From the NCBI GenBank assembly GCA_018623895.1, contig JAAZUY010000041.1, positions 1-5,192 of the forward strand: a stretch of DNA of 5,192 bases, written 5' to 3'. The stretch is from a bacterium. Lineage in GTDB: Bacteria; Bacillota_I; Bacilli_A; Acholeplasmatales; Acholeplasmataceae. Positions 1 to 5,192 of this stretch are shown piece after piece (position 1 is the stretch's first letter; each line of letters opens with the position of its first letter). The translations under genes and the position numbers were made by a program. The notes under the pieces were generated by a model. It did not search any database, was not told where the DNA came from, and saw only the letters and a program-made list of their open reading frames with translations.

Positions 1-766
1 CGCTCTAATTTTATCTATTTGTGGATCATTACTAAGCCCTTTTCTTGTATTAAGCAACCAAGGATTGCTTCCTCATAGTTTATCTCATGTGAGTTTTACT
101 GGATATGCTTTAGGATTACTTTTTTTTGATGAGCCTCTAATACTAGCAATCCCTTTTGTAATAGCATCATCACTTGTAATTAATTATATTAAAACTAAAA
201 CGAATATACCCGCTGATTCTTCTATTGGAATAATTACATCTATCTCAATAGCTTTAGGATTAATAATCATAAAAACTTCCACTTCTTTTAATGTTTCCAT
301 TGAATCATTACTGGTTGGAAATGTTTTCACTTTAAGACCGGGGGATATTCTGATATCAATTATAATTTTAATTTTACTTGTAATTTTTATATTAAAATTT
401 TATAAACCATTATTACTATTAACCTTTGATCCGGATTTTTCTACTTTTTTCAATAAAAAATTTCTTCTTCTCAAGTCATTATTATCAATCTTAACATCTA
501 TTTTTATTGTAATCGGAGTTAGATCAATTGGAATTCTTCTCATATCTTCCTTAATACTATTTCCAAGTAGCATATCAATTCAAATATCAAAATCATTCAA
601 AAAAACTATATTTTATGGCATTATTGTATCCGCATTATCTTCAACATTGGGAATTATAATTTCACATCCATTGAATTTTCCAGCCAGCTCAACTATAGTA
701 GTAATATACACATTATTTTTTATGCTTTCAAAAATTTTATCGAGGGTGATTAGTAAAAATGCGTAA
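1..766 (+). CDS. znuB: Zinc/manganese ABC transporter permease, ZnuB/ZurM type (5'-partial)
   Basis: This is the integral membrane subunit of an ABC importer for Zn2+ or Mn2+ (ABC-3 family); with an ATPase and a binding lipoprotein it would bring metal into the cell. The reading frame is open from base 2 to the left edge, giving 254 visible residues. The in-frame TTG at 65 is internal: the residues before it (ALILSICGSLLSPFLVL) match the first membrane helix of the family. Probably only some 10-20 N-terminal residues are missing. Family hallmarks visible are SLSHVSFTGYALG after helix 1, a DSSIGIITSISIALG stretch, SLLVGN, LLLLTFDPDF in a cytoplasmic loop, and a C-terminal block with VGVRSIGILLISSLILFP-like character followed by two more hydrophobic helices. 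Its last 8 bp overlap the Zur-like gene, so the two are one operon. The regulator's Zur-like features make zinc the likelier metal, but the permease alone does not separate zinc from manganese. The partner ATPase and binding protein must lie to the left. Confidence 0.93.
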   Translation, partial: ALILSICGSLLSPFLVLSNQGLLPHSLSHVSFTGYALGLLFFDEPLILAIPFVIASSLVINYIKTKTNIPADSSIGIITSISIALGLIIIKTSTSFNVSIESLLVGNVFTLRPGDILISIIILILLVIFILKFYKPLLLLTFDPDFSTFFNKKFLLLKSLLSILTSIFIVIGVRSIGILLISSLILFPSSISIQISKSFKKTIFYGIIVSALSSTLGIIISHPLNFPASSTIVVIYTLFFMLSKILSRVISKNA

Positions 767-1118
767 TACCGAACAAAGAAAAAAAATTTTAAACGTTTTA
801 TCAGAATCAAAAGTTCCAATGACATGCGAAGATATTCTGAAGTCGATAAAGAATTCTAAATTAAATTTATCAACTATATACAGATCTTTAGAAAAATTTA
901 AAGAAAATGATTATGTAATTGAAACTATAATAAATAAGAAAAAATACTTTTACACAGGTAGCCATCATCACTTTTTATTCTGTTCTGGTTGTGAAATAAT
1001 TATACCTGTCAAATGTGATTTTCATGAAAAAGAAAATGAAATAGCAAAACCTTATAATTTTTCTATCCAAAGACACGAAATGACAATTTATGGTCTATGT
1101 TTCGAATGCAGAAATTAG
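759..1118 (+). CDS. zur: Fur-family metal-responsive repressor, Zur-like
   Basis: A 119-residue Fur-family DNA-binding repressor, expected to bind operators as a metal-loaded dimer and shut off metal uptake genes. The winged-helix part spans residues 1-65, with the recognition-helix signature LSTIYRSLEKF at 37-47. The dimerisation and metal part follows: HHH at 69-71, C75-x2-C78, C86-x2-H89, H106, and C114-x2-C117. The two CxxC pairs form the structural zinc site known from the family. The C86/H89 pair, followed by a glutamate-rich stretch and H106, looks like Firmicute Zur rather than Fur or PerR; this assignment is inferred. It is shorter at the N-terminus than typical 140-150 residue members and begins almost directly at the winged helix (TEQRKKILNVL). 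The ATG lies inside the permease gene, preceded by GAGGG/GGTGAT at 742-750, so translation is probably coupled. It likely controls its own operon, whose promoter is outside the window. PerR, Mur or Fur specificity cannot be excluded. Confidence 0.88.
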   Translation: MRNTEQRKKILNVLSESKVPMTCEDILKSIKNSKLNLSTIYRSLEKFKENDYVIETIINKKKYFYTGSHHHFLFCSGCEIIIPVKCDFHEKENEIAKPYNFSIQRHEMTIYGLCFECRN

Positions 1119-1948
1119 CTTCTTCTTGGATCATGATTAATCTTTTTCAATATCATCATATCCTCATCACTTATTCTAAAATCAAGAGATGAATTTTCTT
1201 TCATTCTAGAAAAATTTAATGTTTTAGGGAGAGGAAGTGTGTTGTTCTGCAAACAATACTGAATTAAAATTTGAGCTGGTGTTTTTGAATATTTATTTGA
1301 TAAATCAACAACCTCTTGAGTTTTAAGAGCTTTACCTATAACTAATGGAGAATATGCTTGAACAAGAATATTATTCTTTTCACAAAATTTCAATAAATCT
1401 TTTTGTTTATCATAAATTCCAACAAAAAAAGGAATCTGATTAACGTGAGGAACAAAACCAGTTCTTTTGATCAAATCTTTCAAATCATCAACATTAAAAT
1501 TTGACACCCCTATTGCTTTTATCTTTTTTTTGTTATATAACTCTATCATTTTTTTCCATGCTTCCGCATTTCCAATCCTACAATCTTTTCCAATTTCATT
1601 CCATGGCCAAGGCGCATGAATCAAGTATAAATCAATATACTTAATGTCTAAATTTTCTAAAGTCATATTGAAATATTCTTCGGTTTCATGATATGATTTG
1701 ATTCTTGAAGGTAATTTTGATGTTATGAAAATATCTTTTCTATCTATGTCTGAATCTTTTATTGCTTTACCAACACTTTCTTCGTTTTTATACACAAACG
1801 CAGTATCAATATGTCTGTAACCAACTTTTAAAGCATCAGAGACTGCTTGGTATGCTTCGACTCCATCAGGTATTTGCCATGTTCCAAAACCAATTTTTGG
1901 AATCTCATAATCATTTATTAATTTAAATTTTTCTTTTAAAATACTCAT
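1115..1948 (-). CDS. Aldo/keto reductase (AKR5-like, NADPH-dependent)
   Basis: A 277-residue single-domain cytoplasmic oxidoreductase of the (beta/alpha)8 aldo/keto reductase superfamily, which reduces aldehydes or ketones with NAD(P)H. The catalytic tetrad is complete: D48 in HIDTAFVYKNEESVG, Y53 in the same stretch, K78 in ITSKLP, and H111 in LYLIHAPWP. Other family signatures are GFGTWQIPDG (20-29), GVSNFNVDDL (147-156), VNQIPFF (169-175), LVQAYSPL (195-202), and the cofactor-phosphate segment LPKTLNFSRMKENSSL (240-255), where IPKS...R.KEN is usual. The ATG at 1948 is chosen because AAAAGGA (1957-1963 on the other strand) sits 8 nt before it; an in-frame GTG at 1966 has no ribosome-binding site. 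The motifs resemble the 2,5-diketogluconate reductase/YvgN-like group, whose members act on methylglyoxal and other small carbonyls. The true substrate cannot be read from sequence. It is transcribed divergently from coaD, and its TAA overlaps the Zur-like gene's TAG tail to tail. Confidence 0.93.
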   Translation of the reverse strand: MSILKEKFKLINDYEIPKIGFGTWQIPDGVEAYQAVSDALKVGYRHIDTAFVYKNEESVGKAIKDSDIDRKDIFITSKLPSRIKSYHETEEYFNMTLENLDIKYIDLYLIHAPWPWNEIGKDCRIGNAEAWKKMIELYNKKKIKAIGVSNFNVDDLKDLIKRTGFVPHVNQIPFFVGIYDKQKDLLKFCEKNNILVQAYSPLVIGKALKTQEVVDLSNKYSKTPAQILIQYCLQNNTLPLPKTLNFSRMKENSSLDFRISDEDMMILKKINHDPRRS

Positions 1949-1956
1949 AATTTCAA

Positions 1957-1963
1957 TCCTTTT
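1957..1963 (-). promoter_or_regulatory. Ribosome-binding site deciding the aldo/keto reductase start
   Basis: On the minus strand AAAAGGA lies 8 nt upstream of the ATG at 1948. The longer in-frame alternative, a GTG at 1966, has only A/T-rich sequence without a purine SD core before it, and this AAAAGGA falls inside the longer reading. Family members also usually start close to the shorter form. The ATG start is therefore preferred. Confidence 0.7.
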
Positions 1964-2003
1964 CACTAATTTAGTTTTTGAAATTTTTATTATTGCTTTA
2001 ATA

Positions 2004-2012
2004 TGGTATACT
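2004..2012 (+). promoter_or_regulatory. Extended -10 promoter element for coaD
   Basis: TGGTATACT fits the extended -10 form TGnTATAAT with one mismatch. The region 17 bp upstream (1984-1989, TTTTTA) is a poor -35, which is common for extended -10 promoters. If the last base of the hexamer is -7, position +1 falls at 2019, the A of the coaD ATG, implying a leaderless or nearly leaderless mRNA. It probably drives coaD and, by read-through, the RNase J gene. Confidence 0.55.
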
Positions 2013-2019
2013 CAGTATA
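2007..2019. repeat. Perfect 13-bp palindrome over the coaD -10 and start codon
   Basis: TATACT-C-AGTATA is two perfect 6-bp inverted arms around a single central base. It covers the whole -10 hexamer and reaches the A of the coaD ATG. The symmetry and position would suit a dimeric repressor blocking RNA polymerase. However, a -10 hexamer next to its own complement can occur by chance in A/T-rich DNA, and no regulator family with this exact site is recognised. The arms are too short for a useful RNA hairpin. Confidence 0.4.
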
Positions 2020-2519
2020 TGAAACACACTTTTAAAAAAGCTATGTACCCAGGTACATTTGATCCTATAACAATTGGCCATTTGGATATTATTGAACGTG
2101 CATCTAAAATGGTTGATGAATTACATGTTGTTATAGCAACAAATGTTCGCAAAGATATTACATTTAGTTTAAATCAAAGAATCGATTTTGTAAATAGAGT
2201 CACTTCACACTTATCAAATATCATAGTAAGTCATACGGATCAATTAGTTGTTAGGTATGCTGAAAAAAATAAAATTGATTTGATTATTAGAGGCTTAAGA
2301 AATATTCAAGACTATGAAAACGAATATGCATTATATCAATTCAACAAAAACTTAAATAAAAGTATTGAGACAACTATTTTATTTCCCTCATCAAGAAATC
2401 ACTATGTTTCATCTTCTTCGATTAAAGAACTAATTTATCATAGAGCTGATATTAGCACATATATTCCTAAAGAAATTTTAGATGAAGTTACAAAAGGAAT
2501 CATTAAAAGCAATAAATAA
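2019..2519 (+). CDS. coaD: Phosphopantetheine adenylyltransferase (PPAT)
   Basis: Catalyses the penultimate step of coenzyme A synthesis in the cytoplasm: 4'-phosphopantetheine plus ATP gives dephospho-CoA and pyrophosphate. At 166 residues it has the normal length of bacterial CoaD, a nucleotidyltransferase that usually forms a hexamer. The signature MYPGTFDPITIGHLDII (9-25) contains the T18-x-G20-H21 nucleotide-binding motif. IIRGLRNIQDYENEYAL (89-105) holds the conserved RGLR and the acidic segment that follows. FPSSRNHYVSSSSIKEL (122-138) is the C-terminal ATP-binding loop, usually ending ISSS-x-V/I-KE. All key motifs are intact. The ATG at 2019 gives the usual few residues before YPGTFDP, but no Shine-Dalgarno sequence precedes it; with the -10 element ending 7 nt upstream the mRNA may be leaderless. 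In many Firmicutes coaD follows the 16S rRNA methyltransferase gene rsmD. Here it has a divergent aldo/keto reductase on its left and RNase J 47 bp to its right. Confidence 0.97.
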   Translation: MKHTFKKAMYPGTFDPITIGHLDIIERASKMVDELHVVIATNVRKDITFSLNQRIDFVNRVTSHLSNIIVSHTDQLVVRYAEKNKIDLIIRGLRNIQDYENEYALYQFNKNLNKSIETTILFPSSRNHYVSSSSIKELIYHRADISTYIPKEILDEVTKGIIKSNK

Positions 2520-2566
2520 TATAAGAAATTTAATTACACTAAAAAATTATACAATATGGAGGAAAA
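2520..2566 (+). promoter_or_regulatory. 47-bp coaD/RNase J spacer with strong ribosome-binding site
   Basis: The spacer is nearly pure A/T until GGAGG at 2558-2562, four bases before the RNase J ATG, the strongest Shine-Dalgarno match in the window. A TATACAAT string at 2548-2555 resembles a -10, but a transcript from it would begin in or next to the GGAGG, so I do not call a promoter. No terminator hairpin is present, so RNase J is probably co-transcribed with coaD. Confidence 0.6.
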
Positions 2567-4252
2567 ATGAAAAACAAAATATTAAATCCTGAAGAGATTG
2601 GTTTTTTTGCGCTTGGAGGCTTAGGTGAGGTTGGCAAAAATATGTATGTTTATGAAATCGAAAGAAAGATTTTTATAATTGACTCTGGAATTCTTTTTCC
2701 TGATGATCAACTGTTGGGAATAGACTACGTAATTCCTGATTTTACTTATTTGCAAGAGAATCAAGATAGAATCGTGGGTTTATTCATTACACATGCACAT
2801 GAAGATCATATCGGTTCAATTCCTTATCTCCTAAAACAAGTATCAATTCCAAAAATTTATGCGAGTGGAATAGCTGTTGATTTTATTCTACACAAACTTA
2901 ATGAACATAAAATAAAAAAAATCCCTAGAATAGAAAATTTTAAAAATTCCTCAAAATTTATTTTTGGCGATACTAAAGTTTCTTTTATAAGATTGACTCA
3001 TTCAATTCCAGACATGTTTGGAATAGTAATAAAAACTTCAGTAGGGAACATTTTTCACACAGGAGATTTTAAAGTTGATTTTACTCCCGTAGGTCCACCT
3101 GCAGAATTTCACAAATTAACAAAACTTGGTCAAGAGGGTGTTATTTTACTTTGTAGTGATTCAACTAACGCCGAAAGAGATAAACCTATCCAAAGTGAAT
3201 CAATAATAGGAGAGTCCATTAACGAACTTTTTTCTAAAATTGATGGTCGAATCATAATAGCTACTTTTGCTTCAAATTTATATAGAATTCAACAAATTAT
3301 AGAGGCATCGGTAAAAAATAAAAGAAAAATTGCTGTTTTTGGAAGATCTATGGAAAGAACTATTGATATTGGTATAAACTCTGGTTACATCAAAGTACCT
3401 AAAGGTACAATTATCAAAGGAGATCAAGTTGATCAACATAAATTAAATGAAATGACAATATTAGTAACCGGATCTCAAGGAGAACCTTTGGCCGCTTTAT
3501 CTAGGATTGCATCTAACAATCATAGATACATTAAAGCTATAAAAGGAGACACTGTAGTTTTTTCATCTTCTCCTATTCCAGGCAATCAAGAGGGAGTAAA
3601 CAAAACAATAAATAAATTATACAAGCTTGATGTAGATGTTATTACACACGGTCCTATAGCTGATACACATACTAGTGGCCACGGAAATCAGAGTGATTTG
3701 AAATTGATGCTTTCATTTCTAAAACCTAAATTCTTTATTCCGGTCCATGGTGAACATAGAATGCAAAGATACCATAGAGATCTAGCAATTCAGTGTGGGG
3801 TTAAAAAACAAAATACACTATTGCTTGATAATGGTGAAGTAGCAGCTGTCTCAAAAGATAAAATTAGATTTGCCGGGAAAGTTCCTTCTGGAGAGGTTTA
3901 TATTGATGGAACTGGGATAGGAGATATAGGATCAAAAGTAATTAAAGAACGTAAACTTCTATCAGAAGAAGGACTATTTTCTGTGATAATTTCATACAGC
4001 AAAGAAAAAAAAATGCTTCTAAACAAACCGACTATAATTTCAAGAGGTTTTATTTACATGAAAGGAAATGAAGAAATTACATCTAAACTTTCAAATAATA
4101 TAGAACAATTAATGCAAAAAGAATTTTCAGCAAAAACTATAAATGAAAATTTAATAAAAAACCAAATTATAACAACCTTAAATAAACAAATTTATGACAT
4201 AACCTTGAGAAAACCTTTAGTAATTCCAATTTTAATTAATTTAGATCAATAA
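2567..4252 (+). CDS. rnjA: Ribonuclease J (RNase J1 type)
   Basis: A metallo-beta-lactamase/beta-CASP ribonuclease with 5'-3' exonuclease and endonuclease activity, central to mRNA decay and to rRNA and small-RNA maturation in Firmicutes. Its 561 residues match RNase J1 of Bacillus (about 555). The beta-lactamase fold includes ALGGLGEVGKN (15-25), the zinc motif H76-x-H78-x-D80-H81 in FITHAHEDHIGSIPYLL, H145 in THSIPD, and D167 in HTGDFKVDFTPVG. The beta-CASP part includes SDSTN (197-201), GRIIIATFASN (227-237), VFGRSME (257-263), TGSQGEP (301-307), FSSSPIPGNQ (332-341), HTSGHGNQ (368-375) and the zinc-binding H394 in PVHGEHRM. The C-terminal domain shows SGEVYIDGTGIGDIG, LLSEEGL, ISRGFIYM and ends TLRKPLVIPILI. 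All catalytic residues are present, and the sequence is closer to J1 than to the more diverged J2. The start has GGAGG four bases upstream. The stop overlaps the convergent exonuclease gene by 17 bp. In Bacillus rnjA is preceded by rpoY (RNA polymerase epsilon); no such gene is here. Confidence 0.97.
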   Translation: MKNKILNPEEIGFFALGGLGEVGKNMYVYEIERKIFIIDSGILFPDDQLLGIDYVIPDFTYLQENQDRIVGLFITHAHEDHIGSIPYLLKQVSIPKIYASGIAVDFILHKLNEHKIKKIPRIENFKNSSKFIFGDTKVSFIRLTHSIPDMFGIVIKTSVGNIFHTGDFKVDFTPVGPPAEFHKLTKLGQEGVILLCSDSTNAERDKPIQSESIIGESINELFSKIDGRIIIATFASNLYRIQQIIEASVKNKRKIAVFGRSMERTIDIGINSGYIKVPKGTIIKGDQVDQHKLNEMTILVTGSQGEPLAALSRIASNNHRYIKAIKGDTVVFSSSPIPGNQEGVNKTINKLYKLDVDVITHGPIADTHTSGHGNQSDLKLMLSFLKPKFFIPVHGEHRMQRYHRDLAIQCGVKKQNTLLLDNGEVAAVSKDKIRFAGKVPSGEVYIDGTGIGDIGSKVIKERKLLSEEGLFSVIISYSKEKKMLLNKPTIISRGFIYMKGNEEITSKLSNNIEQLMQKEFSAKTINENLIKNQIITTLNKQIYDITLRKPLVIPILINLDQ

Positions 4253-4261
4253 AATTAAAAT
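4229..4261. repeat. A/T-only inverted repeat at the convergent RNase J/exonuclease ends
   Basis: ATTTTAATT (4229-4237) and AATTAAAAT (4253-4261) are perfect 9-bp inverted arms around a 15-nt loop, spanning both stop codons. It sits where a bidirectional terminator would be expected, since neither gene has room for another. The stem has no G or C and the loop is long, so the hairpin would be weak, and no uninterrupted T-tract follows directly on either strand. A role in termination is only a guess. Confidence 0.3.
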
Positions 4262-5063
4262 AATTCTGAAATTTTTCCATTACAAAGGAAGTTATCTTTG
4301 AATCTTCTAAAGCATTATGTTTTTGATCTAATTTTTGACTAGAATAAAACTCATATGCTTTAAATAATCCCAAGTCATTGTATAAATTAAAAAAGATTTT
4401 ATGTGCTTGAAGCAAATCTAAAAAAATAAACTTCTTTTTCATTTTTATTTTGTGTAATTTAAGTGCAGATTGAAAAACTCTTATATCACTACGGCCCCAT
4501 ACAACCCATCTGAGATTGGGTTTTTTATTGATTTTAATCATTATTTTAAGTAATTTCTTAAAATTTATAGATTCTCTAGAATATACATCTTTGTTAATTT
4601 TTAGAAATTCAACTGTTCTATCTGATAAATCTATATTATTTTTTTTCTTTAAAAAACCTGAATAATATGTTGTTCTTTTATTTGTTTTAAGTGTAATACC
4701 ATATTGAATTATTTCATGAAAATGATTGCCCTTGTAATTATATGGTGGCATACTCATTTCAAAGTCAAGAAATGCGAAATTAGACGATTTCATGATATCT
4801 TTCATTATAATTTCTCTATCAAAATTTATATCGTAGACTATTTTCACTGGATTTAAATTTACAATCTGATTTATAGCGATGATTTGTTTTCTTTCAATAG
4901 AACCGTTGAAAACAACTCTATATTTAAAGTCTATTAGAAATCCTTTTTTTAATAGGGATGAAAATCTATTTCTATGATTTTTTAATAGATCATATTTTGT
5001 AAGTCCTCTTCTTTTTTTAATTAAAATATAGTTGTTTTGGACTTTGAAAATTATCTTTCTCAA
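4236..5063 (-). CDS. DEDDh-family 3'-5' exonuclease with basic N-terminal extension
   Basis: A 275-residue protein with a C-terminal exonuclease domain of the RNase T/DnaQ superfamily (about residues 95-270). The acidic catalytic set is complete: D100 and E102 in FAFLDFEMS, D193 in VVWGRSDIRVF, H249 and D254 in HNALEDSKIT. The spacing and the FLDFEMS and HNALED blocks resemble the KapD/ERI-1-like subgroup more than DnaQ of polymerase III; some members of that subgroup act on RNA. Residues 1-95 are lysine/arginine-rich (about 20 basic against 7 acidic) and match no domain I recognise; they may bind nucleic acid. No signal peptide or membrane segment is visible. The TTG start is supported by AAGGA (5071-5075 on the other strand) seven bases upstream. 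It overlaps the uvrC TGA by 2 bp, so translation is probably coupled. Its stop lies inside the RNase J gene on the other strand. Whether DNA or RNA is the substrate is unknown. Confidence 0.82.
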   Translation of the reverse strand: MRKIIFKVQNNYILIKKRRGLTKYDLLKNHRNRFSSLLKKGFLIDFKYRVVFNGSIERKQIIAINQIVNLNPVKIVYDINFDREIIMKDIMKSSNFAFLDFEMSMPPYNYKGNHFHEIIQYGITLKTNKRTTYYSGFLKKKNNIDLSDRTVEFLKINKDVYSRESINFKKLLKIMIKINKKPNLRWVVWGRSDIRVFQSALKLHKIKMKKKFIFLDLLQAHKIFFNLYNDLGLFKAYEFYSSQKLDQKHNALEDSKITSFVMEKFQNYFNFIDLN

Positions 5064-5192
5064 GAATTTTTCCTTATATATTGTATACTTTTAAAATTTA
5101 TGCCGATCTTTTTTAATTCTTCATTTGTAACATTTTTTAAATTTTCATAAGTTCCAAAATTTTTAATCAAAAGTGCTTTCTTTTTTGTTCCA
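5060..5192 (-). CDS. uvrC: UvrABC nuclease subunit C, C-terminal fragment (partial at right edge)
   Basis: Only the last 43 residues are visible, in a frame open to the window edge (first complete codon at 5191) and ending in TGA at 5060-5062. The stretch GTKKKALLIKNFGTYENLKN followed by VTNEELKKIGI fits the tandem helix-hairpin-helix DNA-binding module that ends UvrC, where the family reads roughly G-x-G-x-K-K/R-x-x-x-L-L-x-x-F-G-S and then A-S-x-E-E-L-x-x-x-x-G-I. UvrC makes the dual incisions around a lesion bound by UvrAB in nucleotide excision repair. A different protein with a terminal helix-hairpin-helix is possible because so little is visible. The short tail (NFKSIQYIRKNS) lacks part of the usual second hairpin glycine pattern. 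The gene is followed, with a 2-bp overlap, by the exonuclease gene, and both probably share one transcript. Confidence 0.75.
   Translation of the reverse strand, partial: GTKKKALLIKNFGTYENLKNVTNEELKKIGINFKSIQYIRKNS
5071..5075 (-). promoter_or_regulatory. Ribosome-binding site supporting the exonuclease TTG start
   Basis: AAGGA on the minus strand lies 7 nt before the TTG at 5063 and inside the uvrC 3' end. It is the only good purine-rich site near the 5' end of this frame. It supports TTG as the real start and a stop-start overlap of 2 bp with uvrC. Confidence 0.6.

Larger units (their letters stand above)
1949..2018. promoter_or_regulatory. Divergent intergenic region between aldo/keto reductase and coaD
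   Basis: This 70-bp spacer separates two divergent start codons and must hold the promoters of both units unless these lie in the flanking genes. Rightward, a good extended -10 (TGGTATACT, 2004-2012) is visible. Leftward, I find no convincing -35/-10 pair for the reductase; TATTAA and TAAATT on the minus strand are possible -10 elements but lack a matching -35. Shared control through the palindrome at 2007-2019 is possible but only inferred. No riboswitch-like structure or match to a Zur operator was recognised. Confidence 0.6.

Noticed and set aside
65..67. TTG at 65 as the start of the permease
   Set aside because: The frame is open to the left edge and the upstream residues form the expected first membrane helix, so this TTG is an internal leucine codon.
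779..786. Run of eight A near the 5' end of the Zur-like gene, and similar runs at 120-127 and 4639-4646, as phase-variation tracts
   Set aside because: Such runs are expected in DNA this A/T-rich, they encode ordinary lysine or phenylalanine/lysine codons, and all affected frames are intact.
613..825. 70-codon open frame on the minus strand across the permease/Zur junction
   Set aside because: It lies antisense to well-supported permease coding sequence and has no recognisable protein features or ribosome-binding site. Its short GCEIIIP string resembles one in the Zur-like protein, but this comes from a chance imperfect inverted similarity between about 650-670 and 985-1005.
1119..1150. ATCATGAT/GATTAATC palindromes after the Zur-like stop as a terminator
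   Set aside because: The stems are only 3-4 bp with almost no loop, although a short T run follows; too weak to call.
1964..1966. GTG as the start of the aldo/keto reductase
   Set aside because: It has no Shine-Dalgarno sequence, whereas the ATG at 1948 has AAAAGGA 8 nt upstream and gives a normal N-terminus.
2548..2555. TATACAAT as a -10 promoter for RNase J
   Set aside because: Transcription would start within or beside the GGAGG ribosome-binding site, and no suitable -35 lies upstream.
5060..5062. TGA read as tryptophan (Mycoplasma-type code) at the end of uvrC
   Set aside because: Tryptophan is TGG at the conserved positions checked in the reductase and exonuclease, and the overlapping TTG start with a ribosome-binding site fits a true stop here.

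Overview
The window is a gene-dense, strongly A+T-rich stretch of bacterial chromosome. It most resembles a low-G+C Firmicute, probably of the class Bacilli and perhaps Lactobacillales. The clues are a very RNase J1-like ribonuclease, a metal-transporter permease overlapped by a Fur/Zur-family regulator (as in the zurA-zurM-zurR layout of Listeria), an aldo/keto reductase of the kind common in lactic acid bacteria, and Shine-Dalgarno sites of GGAGG/AAGGA type. Tryptophan is encoded by TGG in the genes checked and TGA works as a stop, so the genetic code is standard and the organism is not a Mycoplasma. The genus cannot be named from this sequence.

Layout from left to right. Positions 1-766 (+) hold the 3' part of a ZnuB-type zinc/manganese ABC permease that enters from the left edge. 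A Zur-like repressor gene (759-1118, +) overlaps its end by 8 bp. Tail to tail with it, overlapping by 4 bp, is an aldo/keto reductase (1115-1948, -). A 70-bp divergent spacer (1949-2018) follows. It carries an extended -10 promoter inside a perfect 13-bp palindrome, placed so that the coaD transcript would start at or very near its ATG. Then come coaD (2019-2519, +; coenzyme A synthesis) and, 47 bp later, an RNase J1 gene (2567-4252, +). RNase J overlaps by 17 bp, again tail to tail, a DEDDh 3'-5' exonuclease gene (4236-5063, -). That gene is translationally coupled to the 3' end of uvrC (5060-5192, -), which runs off the right edge.

Four transcription units are therefore suggested: [metal permease - zur] rightward, [aldo/keto reductase] leftward, [coaD - RNase J] rightward, and [uvrC - exonuclease] leftward. 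Coding density is extreme. Both convergent junctions overlap, so there is no room for ordinary terminators, and the only spacers are 70 and 47 bp. No tRNA, rRNA, riboswitch, CRISPR array, insertion sequence or prophage gene was seen.

The genes are mostly housekeeping and I do not see a clearly new multi-gene system. The points most worth a second look are the possibly leaderless, palindrome-embedded coaD start; the exonuclease with an unrecognised basic N-terminal region of about 95 residues, tied to uvrC; and the overlapping convergent gene ends.
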